Shown piece by piece: positions 45,297 through 53,595 of a stretch of DNA of 64,000 nt. Position numbers and translations under genes: made by a program. Under the pieces are notes generated by a model. The model searched no databases and was not told the DNA's origin. It worked only from the letters and a program-made list of their open reading frames with translations. The first letter of the stretch is position 1. Each line of letters begins with the position of its first letter. Source of the stretch: JADKBO01 sp965230345 (GTDB taxonomy: Bacteria > Bacteroidota > Bacteroidia > Chitinophagales > Saprospiraceae); contig CBDDKR010000002.1 of NCBI GenBank assembly GCA_965230345.1, positions 1,364,001 through 1,428,000 of the forward strand, given 5' to 3'.

Positions 45297-46036
45297 AGCA
45301 TTTTTAAAGTGCTTATGAAGTCCTTCTTTTTCCTTCTTGATAAAGGAGCTGAAAGATTATTGGTGAGTTTTAGTATTCCTCCATCTCCATGATTAAACTC
45401 TTTTAGGTGTAAAAGATTTATAATATGACTATCATGCACTCGATAGAATGAAGAGGATAGACGAGATGAAAGTTCTTTCAGTGATTGGCTAATCGTCTTA
45501 CAACTTCCATCCTTAAGAATGATCTTTGAATATGCTCCATCTCCCTCCACTTTTATGATATCCTTTAGATCTATAATGAATAATCCTGACTGCGTCGCTA
45601 CACTGATTTTATTAGATAGTTGTTGAGATATGCCATTTGAATGACTGAGTGTTTGATAAAGCTTTTTTTCGTGCAGTTTTTGTTTTATTCTATCTACAGA
45701 TTTGAGGATGTCTTTAGGACTATAGGGCTTTAACACATAATCGGTAGCAGAAAATTTAAAAGCCTCTAGTGCGAAAGAATCATGTGCCGTAGTAAATACA
45801 ATTTCAAAAGAGTATTCATTCATTTTTCGAAGTAAGTCGAATGAGGTCTGATTACCCAACTCAATATCCAAAAACAGAATGTCTAGGTCATTATTTTGTA
45901 TTAATTTTTGGGCTTCTTCAATATTGGAAGCTACTCCTTTAAGGTCAATTATAGAACAATAATTAGTTAGAATATTGCTTAACAATATTTGAGAGTCCAA
46001 TTCGTCTTCAACAATAACTGCATTCAGATTTATCAT
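45293..46036 (-). CDS. LytTR-family response regulator
   Basis: A 247-residue regulator: receiver (about 1-125) with Asp in LDILFLDIELGNQTSFDLL, Thr in EIVFTTAHDSFAL and Lys in DYVLKPYSP, then a LytTR domain (about 145-247) with FYRVHDSHIINLLHLKEF. The stop overlaps the start of the propeller kinase by four bases (ATGA), so the two are coupled. By position it is a candidate regulator of the surface-protein genes downstream at 33-42 kb. Confidence 0.94.
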   Translation of the reverse strand: MINLNAVIVEDELDSQILLSNILTNYCSIIDLKGVASNIEEAQKLIQNNDLDILFLDIELGNQTSFDLLRKMNEYSFEIVFTTAHDSFALEAFKFSATDYVLKPYSPKDILKSVDRIKQKLHEKKLYQTLSHSNGISQQLSNKISVATQSGLFIIDLKDIIKVEGDGAYSKIILKDGSCKTISQSLKELSSRLSSSFYRVHDSHIINLLHLKEFNHGDGGILKLTNNLSAPLSRRKKKDFISTLKML

Positions 46037-46372
46037 ATTTATTCAAAGTATATAGGGCTATTTTAGCCTACTCAAAGTCTATTTTAAAATCATTATATAA
46101 ATATAGCAGTTAACTGACGTTGATTCAAGGACTAAAAAGTAATCGGTAAGTTTAATGTTAATGGTCAAGAATAAATTATCATTTTTGATTGTACCAAGAC
46201 ATATTTGATGATTAAGCTCATTTTGTATTCTTTAGAATATAATTTACTTGATCTTTGTTTGACTTTCATTCCATTTTTAGAGTAAAGCCATTTTTGCGGT
46301 GATTGAGGAGAAATAACAGTTAGTAAAGAATGGATATTCTAACGCATTACATATTAAACTAAAATTGTCTTA
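46037..46372. other. Gene-free stretch of about 340 bases
   Basis: AT-rich DNA between the end of the carotenoid operon and the start of the LytTR gene at 46036. It must hold the promoter of the LytTR-kinase pair. I see no RNA gene or convincing terminator for the carotenoid operon. Confidence 0.55.
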
Positions 46373-47047
46373 TTACTTTATCTTTTCAAAGATGAGAATG
46401 TTTAAAAACAACATGGAAAAGGCGTAACCAATATCTTCTACTGGAATTGTTCCTATCCTAATATTCAAGTTCTCATGATTGTTGTACCAGATTACCTGGT
46501 CTTCAATGCCGGTACCTGTTAGGATGCCATTGACAATAAAAAAGGGAACCAAGATGATGATGAAAGCTAGATAAAACCTTCTAAGAATTTCAATCTCACG
46601 AAAGAAGGCGTATGCTAGTAGTATACTTAGAAGGCCAAAGTTGATAAAGGTATACCATCTATCGAAATGGGTTAAACAAAGAATTAAGCTTAAAGTAAAT
46701 GCAATAAATGTGATTAATCGGGTTTGGTTACTAGTGATTCTTGTAGAAGGAAGATAGAATTCTAAGGAGTAATGGATGAAAATGCTTGCATAAGGTATGC
46801 AAAAAAAGAAAAGCCACTCTTCAACGGGCATATCGATTAAGGTAGGTCCCAAATAATACTTAGGATTGAAGCCCCAAATTTCCATCGAGGTAAACCAAGC
46901 GTCCCAGATTAGAAAAAGGACTGCTGTTATACTTGTAGAAACAAGTATGGATTTCCAGTGCCTAATGAAATTCATCTTGGGATGAAAAGAATAAATCAAA
47001 GGAATGGAAATAGAGCCTAAATTGAGGGCAAGATATAGCCAATTCAT
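46373..47047 (-). CDS. Lycopene cyclase (fused CrtYc-CrtYd type)
   Basis: A 224-residue inner-membrane enzyme with about six to seven hydrophobic helices that cyclises lycopene ends to beta-ionone rings. It has two copies of the lycopene cyclase domain. The first has IPLIYSF and the acidic motif DMPVEEWLFFFCIPYAS near residue 85; the second has IPVEDIGYAFSMLFLN near the C-terminus. The PxE(E/D) motifs are those of heterodimeric actinobacterial CrtYc/CrtYd, here fused as in other Bacteroidota. Last gene of the carotenoid operon; its ATG overlaps the crtZ stop by one base (TAATG). Confidence 0.88.
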   Translation of the reverse strand: MNWLYLALNLGSISIPLIYSFHPKMNFIRHWKSILVSTSITAVLFLIWDAWFTSMEIWGFNPKYYLGPTLIDMPVEEWLFFFCIPYASIFIHYSLEFYLPSTRITSNQTRLITFIAFTLSLILCLTHFDRWYTFINFGLLSILLAYAFFREIEILRRFYLAFIIILVPFFIVNGILTGTGIEDQVIWYNNHENLNIRIGTIPVEDIGYAFSMLFLNILIFEKIK

Positions 47048-47499
47048 TATTTCTTAGGGTAGTATTTGAAGGGAACAAACAACATTCCAAAACATTCTCC
47101 ATCTTCTTTGCCCAAATGTTTATGATGAACTTTGTGGGCCTTTCGCAATCCTTGAAAGTATCTAATCTTGGTTCTTGAAAAAAACTTGAATCTTTGATGA
47201 ATTAGGATATCATGAACAAAGAAATAAGCAAGCCCATAAAGTAATATCCCCAATCCAATGAAAAATAGAAAATTAAGATTTGGATTTATACCATAGTAAA
47301 ACAATAGTATGCTAGGTATAGCAAATATGACAAAGAAAGCGTCATTTTTTTCCAAGATGTTCTGATATTTGGGTTGATGATGATCTTCATGAAGATACCA
47401 TAAGAAGCCATGCATGACATATTTATGTGTAAGCCAAGTAACACCTTCCATTACTAAAAAGGTCATTAATGTTGTCAAGGCAAAAACTAGAATCGTCAT
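47047..47499 (-). CDS. crtZ: Beta-carotene 3-hydroxylase
   Basis: A 150-residue di-iron membrane hydroxylase of the CrtZ/sterol-desaturase group that turns beta-carotene into zeaxanthin through cryptoxanthin. The His boxes are present: THKYVMH and HEDHH (about 25-43), HDILIHQRF and HKVHHKHLGKEDGECFGML. The C-terminal KAHKVHHKH box is characteristic. The start overlaps the end of the preceding unknown gene by four bases. Confidence 0.9.
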   Translation of the reverse strand: MTILVFALTTLMTFLVMEGVTWLTHKYVMHGFLWYLHEDHHQPKYQNILEKNDAFFVIFAIPSILLFYYGINPNLNFLFFIGLGILLYGLAYFFVHDILIHQRFKFFSRTKIRYFQGLRKAHKVHHKHLGKEDGECFGMLFVPFKYYPKK

Positions 47500-47942
47500 A
47501 ATGAAGTATGTTTGCTAATGTAATGATGTAAGTAATTATTTTGGTTGGAATCCAAGAGTTGCTGAATGAAGGTCTTATCTTCTTTAATGCAGTCATTATA
47601 ACCCAAGATACTGGGCACATGTTCTTGAATAAATAACCTAATGTATCTTAAATGGATGTTGTTTGGGTGTTTTGCGATCAAGGCGTTTAGTCTTTTTTTT
47701 CCCTTGTTAAAAATGGAGAGTTTTTTCCATGGTAGGGCGGTATATTCCGCTTTCTTGAGTTGGAGAGCGACTACATAAGCCTGGTAATTTTCATTTTTGT
47801 TATTGTATCGCAAAATAAATGCCTCTTCCTCTTCTTGTCCATTTAGATTATGGTACTCTTTTACACAATTTTCTAATAGGACCTCTTGGGGTGACATTTG
47901 AAGATTGGAAATGGCATAGAGTATCGTAAGCAGAATGACCAT
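47496..47942 (-). CDS. Unknown protein inside the carotenoid operon
   Basis: A 148-residue protein that I recognise only as a recurrent Bacteroidota hypothetical. It has a short N-terminal hydrophobic segment (VILLTILYAISNLQM), possibly a signal or anchor, and a helical body containing YQAYVVALQLKKAEYTALPW, HLRYIRLFIQEHVPSILGYN and KEDKTFIQQLL. No catalytic motif is visible. Its stop and start overlap both neighbours (one base with crtB, four with crtZ), so it is translated as part of the carotenoid operon. A role in pigment assembly is possible but unproven. Confidence 0.78.
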   Translation of the reverse strand: MVILLTILYAISNLQMSPQEVLLENCVKEYHNLNGQEEEEAFILRYNNKNENYQAYVVALQLKKAEYTALPWKKLSIFNKGKKRLNALIAKHPNNIHLRYIRLFIQEHVPSILGYNDCIKEDKTFIQQLLDSNQNNYLHHYISKHTSL

Positions 47943-48781
47943 TATAATAGGTTGAGTTGATTACGAATATAAGATTTCCCCAGGATAAAAATTTTAGCAG
48001 GGTCGGAAACTCGGATTCTAGTATGGAGAACTTGAGCTGCACTAGTGTTTTTGATCTTTTGCAATAGCTTTTTGTAATACACGTATGCGGTATAAACCCC
48101 TAATCTCGCTTCTAAGGGTAATTTGATCAAGCCTTGATACGCTGCATTGAAATCTTCTTCAATTTCATGGATGATTTCTTCTTTTTGTAGGGGAGATAAT
48201 TGTTCGAAATTTACATTTGGGAAGTAAGAGCGTTGCAATCGTTGGGTGTCATCTTTTATATCTCTTAAAAAGTTAACTTTCTGGAATGCCGAACCTAGGC
48301 GCATAGAAGATGATTTTAACTCATCATACTTTTTGGTGTCTCCGTTAACAAAGACTTTTAGACACATTAAGCCTACTACATCAGCTGAACCATAGATGTA
48401 TTGCTCATATTCTTCTTGTGTTTGATAATCGTTTTTGCGCAAATCCATTTTCATTGAAGTAAGAAATGCTTGAACTAGATCATCATCGATATGATATTCA
48501 TGAACAACAGCTTGAAAAGCATTCAATATAGGATTGAGACTTATTTTTCTCTCAATAGCTAAATAGTATTCTTTTTCAAATTCACCTAATAACTGCTCTT
48601 GGTCGAATCCCTCAAAGCTGTCTACGATTTCGTCGGCATATCTGACAAAGCCATATATTGCATAAATTGAAGTGCGAACTTTGGGTGCTAGTAGTTTGCA
48701 TGCTAAAGAAAAAGATGTGCTATAAGTATTCGTTACTAATTTGCTAATCTTTAAAGAAGACTGATCGAATAATGCTTTCAT
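47942..48781 (-). CDS. crtB: Phytoene synthase
   Basis: Condenses two geranylgeranyl diphosphates to phytoene. The 279-residue squalene/phytoene synthase fold has the first Asp-rich motif in YADEIVDSFEGFD (about residue 48) and the second in FLRDIKDDTQRLQRSYFP near residue 173, with VGLMCLKVF between them. The start overlaps the crtI stop by four bases (ATGA). It provides the entry step for the desaturase encoded upstream. Confidence 0.95.
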   Translation of the reverse strand: MKALFDQSSLKISKLVTNTYSTSFSLACKLLAPKVRTSIYAIYGFVRYADEIVDSFEGFDQEQLLGEFEKEYYLAIERKISLNPILNAFQAVVHEYHIDDDLVQAFLTSMKMDLRKNDYQTQEEYEQYIYGSADVVGLMCLKVFVNGDTKKYDELKSSSMRLGSAFQKVNFLRDIKDDTQRLQRSYFPNVNFEQLSPLQKEEIIHEIEEDFNAAYQGLIKLPLEARLGVYTAYVYYKKLLQKIKNTSAAQVLHTRIRVSDPAKIFILGKSYIRNQLNLL

Positions 48782-50274
48782 GATGTGGTTTGCATTTGTG
48801 GTAGTGGATAGTATTTTTTTATCAAATCGCTAACGATGTTTCCAGATATTAATGAAGGAGGAACACCTGGTCCTGGAACGGTTAACTGACCCGTGAAAAA
48901 TAGGTTAGGCACCTTTTTACTTCTAAGTTTTGGTCTTAAAATATGAGTTTGTAATAATGTATTGGCAAGCCCATATGCGTTGCCGCCATAAGAATTGTAG
49001 TCGGATATAAAATCTGAAGTTCCAAAAGATTCTTTGAAAAGGATATGTTTTTCTATGGGTATTTGACAGAATTTGGACAGTCGATCAACGATGATGTCAA
49101 AATACTTGTTTCGTTTTTCTTCTGAATCTTTTAGATCAATGGATAATGGGATTAGAAAAACACCTGCATCTTTATCATTTGGAGCTACTGTAGGGTCGGT
49201 TTTACTTGGGAAACTAGCATAAAATAAAGGGGATGACGGCCATTTTTTTGTGTCATAAATTTCCTGAGCATGAAGTTCGAAATCAGCATCAAAAAACAAT
49301 GTATGATGATTTATTTTAGGGATCTTCGTGTCAAATCCTACATAAAACAAAAGAGAAGATGGTGCAAAGGTTTTTCTTTTCCAATAAGCTTCAGAATATT
49401 GTCTAAAATGTGATGGAATTAATGATTCACCAAAGTGGTAATCTGCTCCACAAAGGATAATGTCACCAAATATTACGTCATCATTGACAATTATTGAATG
49501 AGCTTTGCCCAAATGATCTATACGGATTTGAGATACTTCTGAATGCGTATAAAATTTTACTCCAAGCTTACGAGCAAGAGATACCATTGCTTCAACAACG
49601 GAGTACATTCCTCCTTCTGGATGCCAAGTACCTAGTTCGAAATCGGCATAGTTCATGAAATTGTAAAAACTTGGTGTTTTGGAGGGCTTGGCACCAAGAA
49701 ATAGTACTGGAAATTTGAGTATTTGCCTTAATTGTTCGTTTTGAGTTATTGAATTTGAATCGCGATCAATGTTTGAAAAGAATTGACCGATCTTCTTAGC
49801 TGTTTTTACAGTTATTATTTCTTTAAGATGTTCACCAGGTTGGTAAACTAAATCTTGAATGGCAGTTTCATAATTGTCCTTGGCTTGATCGATGAATCTT
49901 TGTAGGCGTTCCCCGGATTTTGGATCTATGGATTCAAAGGTGTTGCGAATTTTATGAAAACTGTCTTCTATGTCAATAGACTCAGAATGGTTGAATACAA
50001 CCTTATAGGCAGGGTTTAACCTGTGCAGTTTGTAAAAGTCAGAAGTTGAGAACCCGAAGTCATTGAAAAATTTTTCAAAAACATCTGGCATCCAATAAAA
50101 TGAAGGCCCCATGTCGAATGTGAATCCATCTTTCTTTAATTGCCTTGCTCTGCCACCTAAGTAGGAATTCTTTTCATAAACAGAAACATCGTAACCCTCT
50201 TTAGCGAGATAACAGGAAGCAGCAATTGAAGAGAATCCTGCGCCAATTATGATTACTTTATTCTGTGATTTCAT
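48778..50274 (-). CDS. crtI: Phytoene desaturase
   Basis: An FAD-dependent membrane-associated desaturase of 498 residues that converts phytoene to lycopene. The N-terminal dinucleotide fold VIIGAGFSSIAASCYLAKEG is followed by YEKNSYLGGRARQLKKDGFTFDMG, and the C-terminal FTGQLTVPGPGVPPSLISG is the bacterial CrtI signature. The typical GxGxxG is modified to GAGFSS, as in other family members with an Ala or Ser at the third position. First gene of the carotenoid operon. Its ATG abuts a 10-base inverted repeat (50274-50309) that probably serves as an operator. Confidence 0.95.
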   Translation of the reverse strand: MKSQNKVIIIGAGFSSIAASCYLAKEGYDVSVYEKNSYLGGRARQLKKDGFTFDMGPSFYWMPDVFEKFFNDFGFSTSDFYKLHRLNPAYKVVFNHSESIDIEDSFHKIRNTFESIDPKSGERLQRFIDQAKDNYETAIQDLVYQPGEHLKEIITVKTAKKIGQFFSNIDRDSNSITQNEQLRQILKFPVLFLGAKPSKTPSFYNFMNYADFELGTWHPEGGMYSVVEAMVSLARKLGVKFYTHSEVSQIRIDHLGKAHSIIVNDDVIFGDIILCGADYHFGESLIPSHFRQYSEAYWKRKTFAPSSLLFYVGFDTKIPKINHHTLFFDADFELHAQEIYDTKKWPSSPLFYASFPSKTDPTVAPNDKDAGVFLIPLSIDLKDSEEKRNKYFDIIVDRLSKFCQIPIEKHILFKESFGTSDFISDYNSYGGNAYGLANTLLQTHILRPKLRSKKVPNLFFTGQLTVPGPGVPPSLISGNIVSDLIKKYYPLPQMQTTS

Positions 50275-50309
50275 TTTGTTACGCTAATGTATTTAATAAC
50301 GTAACAAAA
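50274..50309 (-). promoter_or_regulatory. Inverted repeat in the crtI promoter, candidate CarH-like operator
   Basis: TTTTGTTACG (50274-50283) and CGTAACAAAA (50300-50309) are perfect inverted repeats spaced by 16 bases. They fill the 51-base gap between the MerR-family gene and crtI. On the minus strand a TACATTAG sequence, one base off the -7 consensus, lies inside. A bound regulator would therefore block the promoter. The site's dyad fits a MerR-type dimer-based repressor. Confidence 0.65.
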
Positions 50310-50325
50310 AGAACTGTAGATTGGT

Positions 50326-51213
50326 TTAGATCAAAGGGAGTATTTTTGAAATGTTTTCAAATACAAGTAGGTTGTTGGTCTTTATTGCAGCATTTATATT
50401 CAGGTTTCCTATTCCCCAAAACTGTTTAAATAATTCCGAATGATTGTGAAGAAATGATAAAATCCTACTTGTGACATCATCGTTGGGTGAAAGAGTGAAA
50501 TGAGAAATCAAATGAGAATTTGGATAAAGATCAATGATAGGCAAGATATCTTCAATCCAGGTGTTTTTTCCCAAATAAATCACTTTGTGGCCTTGTTTCT
50601 TTAAAAGGAACTGAATGAAAAGTAATCCTATTTCGTGCACTTCATCTTCGTTAAGAAACAAAATAAATGTTTCTCCAGATTGGGATGAGCTTTTAACAAT
50701 TGCTGTTTCGTAGTGAATATTTTGAGTTATTAAGTTGGAGATGAAATGTTCATGAATGGGTGAAATTGCATCCGATTGCCACAAATAACCAATAAGCTCT
50801 AAGAGAGGAATGTAATATTGTATGAAGACGTCTGTAAAGTTGTAATTCGTAGTAAGTTTTGAGTGGATAGCATGAAATTTTTCTGGTGCAAATCCATACA
50901 TGCTCAGTTTTAGTTGCAATAAGATCTCATCTCGTCCAATGCTTTGTTCCACCAACTCTTTGACTGTGGTGGATAGAACCGCTTCGGACATTGCTGCAAT
51001 ATTCGAAATTTTGTATCCTTTTTGCTTTAAAAAGGCAATGTTTAAGATTTTTTTGAATTCTAAGAGATTATATTTTCTAATGTTTCGATTTCCTTTAGTT
51101 GGGCTAAGGATTTGATGTCTTCTTTCCCACATTCGTAAGGTCGCAGATTTAATGCCAGTTAAGAGTTCTATATCACTGCTTGAAAAACTCAGAGTTATTT
51201 CTTTCTGTTTCAT
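50326..51213 (-). CDS. CarH-like MerR regulator with B12-binding domain
   Basis: A 295-residue repressor-type regulator. The N-terminal MerR winged helix (about 10-75) reads LLTGIKSATLRMWERRHQIL; a helical cobalamin cap (about 85-165) contains the Trp-x9-Glu-His signature LWQSDAISPIHEH that surrounds adenosylcobalamin in CarH. The B12-binding Rossmann domain (about 175-295) carries NEDEVHEIGLLF, the (D/E)xHxxG lower-ligand motif. In Thermus CarH the residue right after Trp is the His that ligates cobalt after light exposure; here it is Gln. It probably represses the adjacent crt operon in the dark. It has its own TAGATTTG promoter element. Confidence 0.88.
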   Translation of the reverse strand: MKQKEITLSFSSSDIELLTGIKSATLRMWERRHQILSPTKGNRNIRKYNLLEFKKILNIAFLKQKGYKISNIAAMSEAVLSTTVKELVEQSIGRDEILLQLKLSMYGFAPEKFHAIHSKLTTNYNFTDVFIQYYIPLLELIGYLWQSDAISPIHEHFISNLITQNIHYETAIVKSSSQSGETFILFLNEDEVHEIGLLFIQFLLKKQGHKVIYLGKNTWIEDILPIIDLYPNSHLISHFTLSPNDDVTSRILSFLHNHSELFKQFWGIGNLNINAAIKTNNLLVFENISKILPLI

Positions 51214-51233
51214 TAAAGGGGTGATTAATAAAA

Positions 51234-51241
51234 CAAATCTA
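51234..51241 (-). promoter_or_regulatory. Candidate -7 element of the CarH-like gene
   Basis: TAGATTTG on the minus strand is an exact TAnnTTTG match, 21 bases before the ATG at 51213. The -33 TTG is not obvious. Confidence 0.42.
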
Positions 51242-51313
51242 CTCGAAATTATTTAATCTTTTAAGTGAAGTGATTCTTATTGTGAGAATATACTTATTGA
51301 ATGAATATCTATA

Positions 51314-51844
51314 TCATTTGTTTTTTATTCGTGAAAGTAGAGCAGTTTGCCTTTGACTTGGAATCAAGGATTCGACTTCGAAAGCGTTATTCTCATCTTT
51401 ATACATTGAAGTTGTTCTGGATTTGTTGGGTGCTACGAATAAGTCGTACAAGATATCGTCACCTGCTTTTCGAACCGATGTAGCATAGGTACTTTCCATA
51501 ACATCGTAAAAACTATAAAATGCATCTCCTAAATAGGACCAGTCGATTAAAATTCCATTTTGTTCATCAAGAATATATGCTGTTGACTCTACATCTGATT
51601 TTCTAACCAATCTATAATCCTTAACAACCTCACCAAATTTATCATTGGAAATGATCATAGTAAAGGTCCAGATAGAGTCTTTATGAATTTCTTCTATAAT
51701 TAGTTTCATTTCGGCATCCATTTTTGATCCATTCAGCATTGAAATATCCATATTTCCAGCATATTCACCGATCCAGTCATTTGGAAAGCTTTGTTGTCCA
51801 ACGAGAGAAATGTATGAAAAAAGAAGAAGGATTGTGGTTCTCAT
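51314..51844 (-). CDS. Secreted protein of unknown function
   Basis: A 176-residue protein with a signal peptide (MRTTILLLFSYISLVGQQ). The mature part starts NDWIGEYAGNMDISML and alternates strands (KMDAEMKLIIEEIHKDSIWT, YRLVRKSDVESTAYILDEQN), consistent with a small lipocalin- or calycin-like barrel. I do not recognise the family. It is encoded upstream of the CarH-like gene on the same strand with a 100-base gap that contains the CarH promoter element, so the two are probably independent. Confidence 0.72.
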   Translation of the reverse strand: MRTTILLLFSYISLVGQQSFPNDWIGEYAGNMDISMLNGSKMDAEMKLIIEEIHKDSIWTFTMIISNDKFGEVVKDYRLVRKSDVESTAYILDEQNGILIDWSYLGDAFYSFYDVMESTYATSVRKAGDDILYDLFVAPNKSRTTSMYKDENNAFEVESLIPSQRQTALLSRIKNK

Positions 51845-52028
51845 TTTAATATAGTTTTGTAGTTATACTTAGGATGAAAAGTATTTAGTTAAACAATATA
51901 GCTAGAAGAATGAATTTAGGTCTAATTATGCAATAATTTCTTCATGGTAGCGCTCCAAGGAAAATTAGAAATGACTTCAAATGGGGAAATTTACATTTAT
52001 CATTTTTTATTGAAATGGATCGAATTAT

Positions 52029-52060
52029 TTGTTTTTCTGCAAGTAATTCATATACCTTTG
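52029..52060 (+). promoter_or_regulatory. Promoter of the methionine operon
   Basis: TTG (52029-52031), a 21-base spacer and TACCTTTG (52053-52060) match the Bacteroidota primary sigma consensus. Transcription should begin near 52066, about 25 bases before the riboswitch. Confidence 0.72.
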
Positions 52061-52090
52061 TGCCAGAGAAAAAACGTTCTTTTATAACTA

Positions 52091-52194
52091 ATTTATCAAG
52101 AAAAGCTGAGGGAATGGCCCTTTGAAGCTTTAGCAACCTACCAAATCGTTGGTGTTGGTGCTAATTCCAACTCTGTTTACAGAGGAAGATAAAT
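52091..52194 (+). ncRNA. SAM-I (S-box) riboswitch
   Basis: The conserved S-box elements occur in order: P1 strand ATTTATC (52091-52097), AGAAAAGCTGAGGGA (k-turn side), TGGCCC, GAAGCTTTAGCAACC, GGTGCTAATTCC and the closing GAAGATAAAT (52185-52194), whose GATAAAT (52188-52194) pairs with 52091-52097. It binds S-adenosylmethionine and, with the terminator at 52240-52272, should switch the downstream methionine genes off when SAM is plentiful. Confidence 0.95.
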
Positions 52195-52239
52195 TTGAAT
52201 TGTGATATATTTTGATTCCATTATAGGAAGTAATGATAT

Positions 52240-52272
52240 AGGCTTTTCTGTTTATCGGGAAAGCCTTTTTTT
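52240..52272 (+). terminator. Riboswitch expression-platform terminator
   Basis: Stem AGGCTTT (52240-52246) with AAAGCCT (52260-52266), extended by G-U and C-G pairs, is followed by seven T. It lies 46 bases after the aptamer and 49 bases before metY, fitting SAM-dependent transcription termination. Confidence 0.85.
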
Positions 52273-52320
52273 ATGGTTTTTTCTCGAAGCGACTCTTGGT
52301 AATTACAAATTTTAAATTTT

Positions 52321-53595
52321 ATGAGTAATTATCAGAATCAAACCAATGCTTTACATGCTGGGCACAATACAGCTGCAACTGAAGGGACACGGGCGGTGCC
52401 AATTTACCAATCCACATCATATGTTTTTAACGATTCAGAACATGCAGCTAATTTATTCAGCTTAAAAGAGCTTGGATACATCTACACACGCTTAAATAAT
52501 CCTACCAACGATGTTTTGGAACAACGATTGGCGCTTTTAGAAGGTGGTGTTGGTGCTGCAGTCTTTGCTTCCGGAACCTCTGCAATCTCCACGACTTTAC
52601 TGACACTGTTAAAAAGCGGTGATCACATTGTATCCTCTAGTAGTTTGTATGGAGGCACTTACAATCTTCTTAATGTAACTCTGCCTCGTCTTGGGATTGA
52701 TACTACTTTTGTGGATGGTGGAATCGTGGGTGATTTTGAAGAAGCAATTTCCGATAAAACCAGAGCTATATACATAGAATCTTTGGGGAATCCCAAACTA
52801 GATGTATTAGATATAGAAGCGATTGCGAAAATTGCTAGAAGGAATAAAATTCCTCTAATTGTCGATAATACAGTGGCTACTCCAGCATTGTTGAACCCGA
52901 TAAAGTACGGTGCTAACCTTGTTATTCACTCTTTGACAAAATTCATAGGAGGTCAGGGCAATTCCCTCGGTGGAGTAGTCGTTGATGCGGGAAATTTTGA
53001 TTGGTCAAATGGGAATTTTCCAGAGTTTACGCAACCTTCGAAAGGTTATCATGGATTAAAGTATCACGAGGCGTTAGGTGAATTGGCATTTATTGTAAAG
53101 CTAAGAATCGAAGGACTCAGAGATTTAGGGGGAGCCTTGAGTCCGTATAATGCATTTCAGATTCTTCAAGGTCTAGAAACATTGGACGTAAGGATTCAGA
53201 GACAATCCTCAAATGCACTAGAATTTGCACAATGGTTGGAATCATTGGATGAGGTGGCGTGGGTTAATTACCCAGGGTTGAAATCAAGTACTTATTATGA
53301 ACTGAGCCAAAAATATCTTCCCAATGGACAAAGTGCAATCATTACTTTTGGATTGAAGGATGGTTTTGAAAGAGCCAAGAACCTTGTAGACCGTACATCG
53401 GTTTTTTCTCTTTTGGCCAATATTGGAGATACGAAGTCATTGATTATTCATCCAGCGAGTACTACTCATCAACAACTGACTTCGGAACAGCAGTTAACTA
53501 CTGGGGTTAGCGAAGATTTAATCAGATTGTCTATTGGACTCGAACATCTAGATGATCTTAAAAATGATATTCTCCAAGCCTTAGATGAAGCTTAA
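52321..53595 (+). CDS. metY: O-acetylhomoserine sulfhydrylase
   Basis: A PLP enzyme of the Cys/Met metabolism family that makes homocysteine directly from O-acetylhomoserine and sulfide. The 424-residue length is typical of MetY (longer than MetB). Motifs include YIYTRLNNPTNDVLEQRLAL, SSSLYGGTYNLLNVTLPRLG, PLIVDNTVATPALLNPI and the Schiff-base Lys in HSLTKFIGGQGNSLGG near residue 206. The C-terminal DLIRLSIGLEHLDDLKNDI closes the fold. It is the first gene of the SAM-riboswitch operon, and the next gene begins on the base after its stop. Confidence 0.96.
   Translation: MSNYQNQTNALHAGHNTAATEGTRAVPIYQSTSYVFNDSEHAANLFSLKELGYIYTRLNNPTNDVLEQRLALLEGGVGAAVFASGTSAISTTLLTLLKSGDHIVSSSSLYGGTYNLLNVTLPRLGIDTTFVDGGIVGDFEEAISDKTRAIYIESLGNPKLDVLDIEAIAKIARRNKIPLIVDNTVATPALLNPIKYGANLVIHSLTKFIGGQGNSLGGVVVDAGNFDWSNGNFPEFTQPSKGYHGLKYHEALGELAFIVKLRIEGLRDLGGALSPYNAFQILQGLETLDVRIQRQSSNALEFAQWLESLDEVAWVNYPGLKSSTYYELSQKYLPNGQSAIITFGLKDGFERAKNLVDRTSVFSLLANIGDTKSLIIHPASTTHQQLTSEQQLTTGVSEDLIRLSIGLEHLDDLKNDILQALDEA

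Noticed and set aside
51942..52136. 64-codon minus-strand frame
   Set aside because: It runs antisense through the promoter and the first part of the SAM riboswitch, which explain the sequence better.
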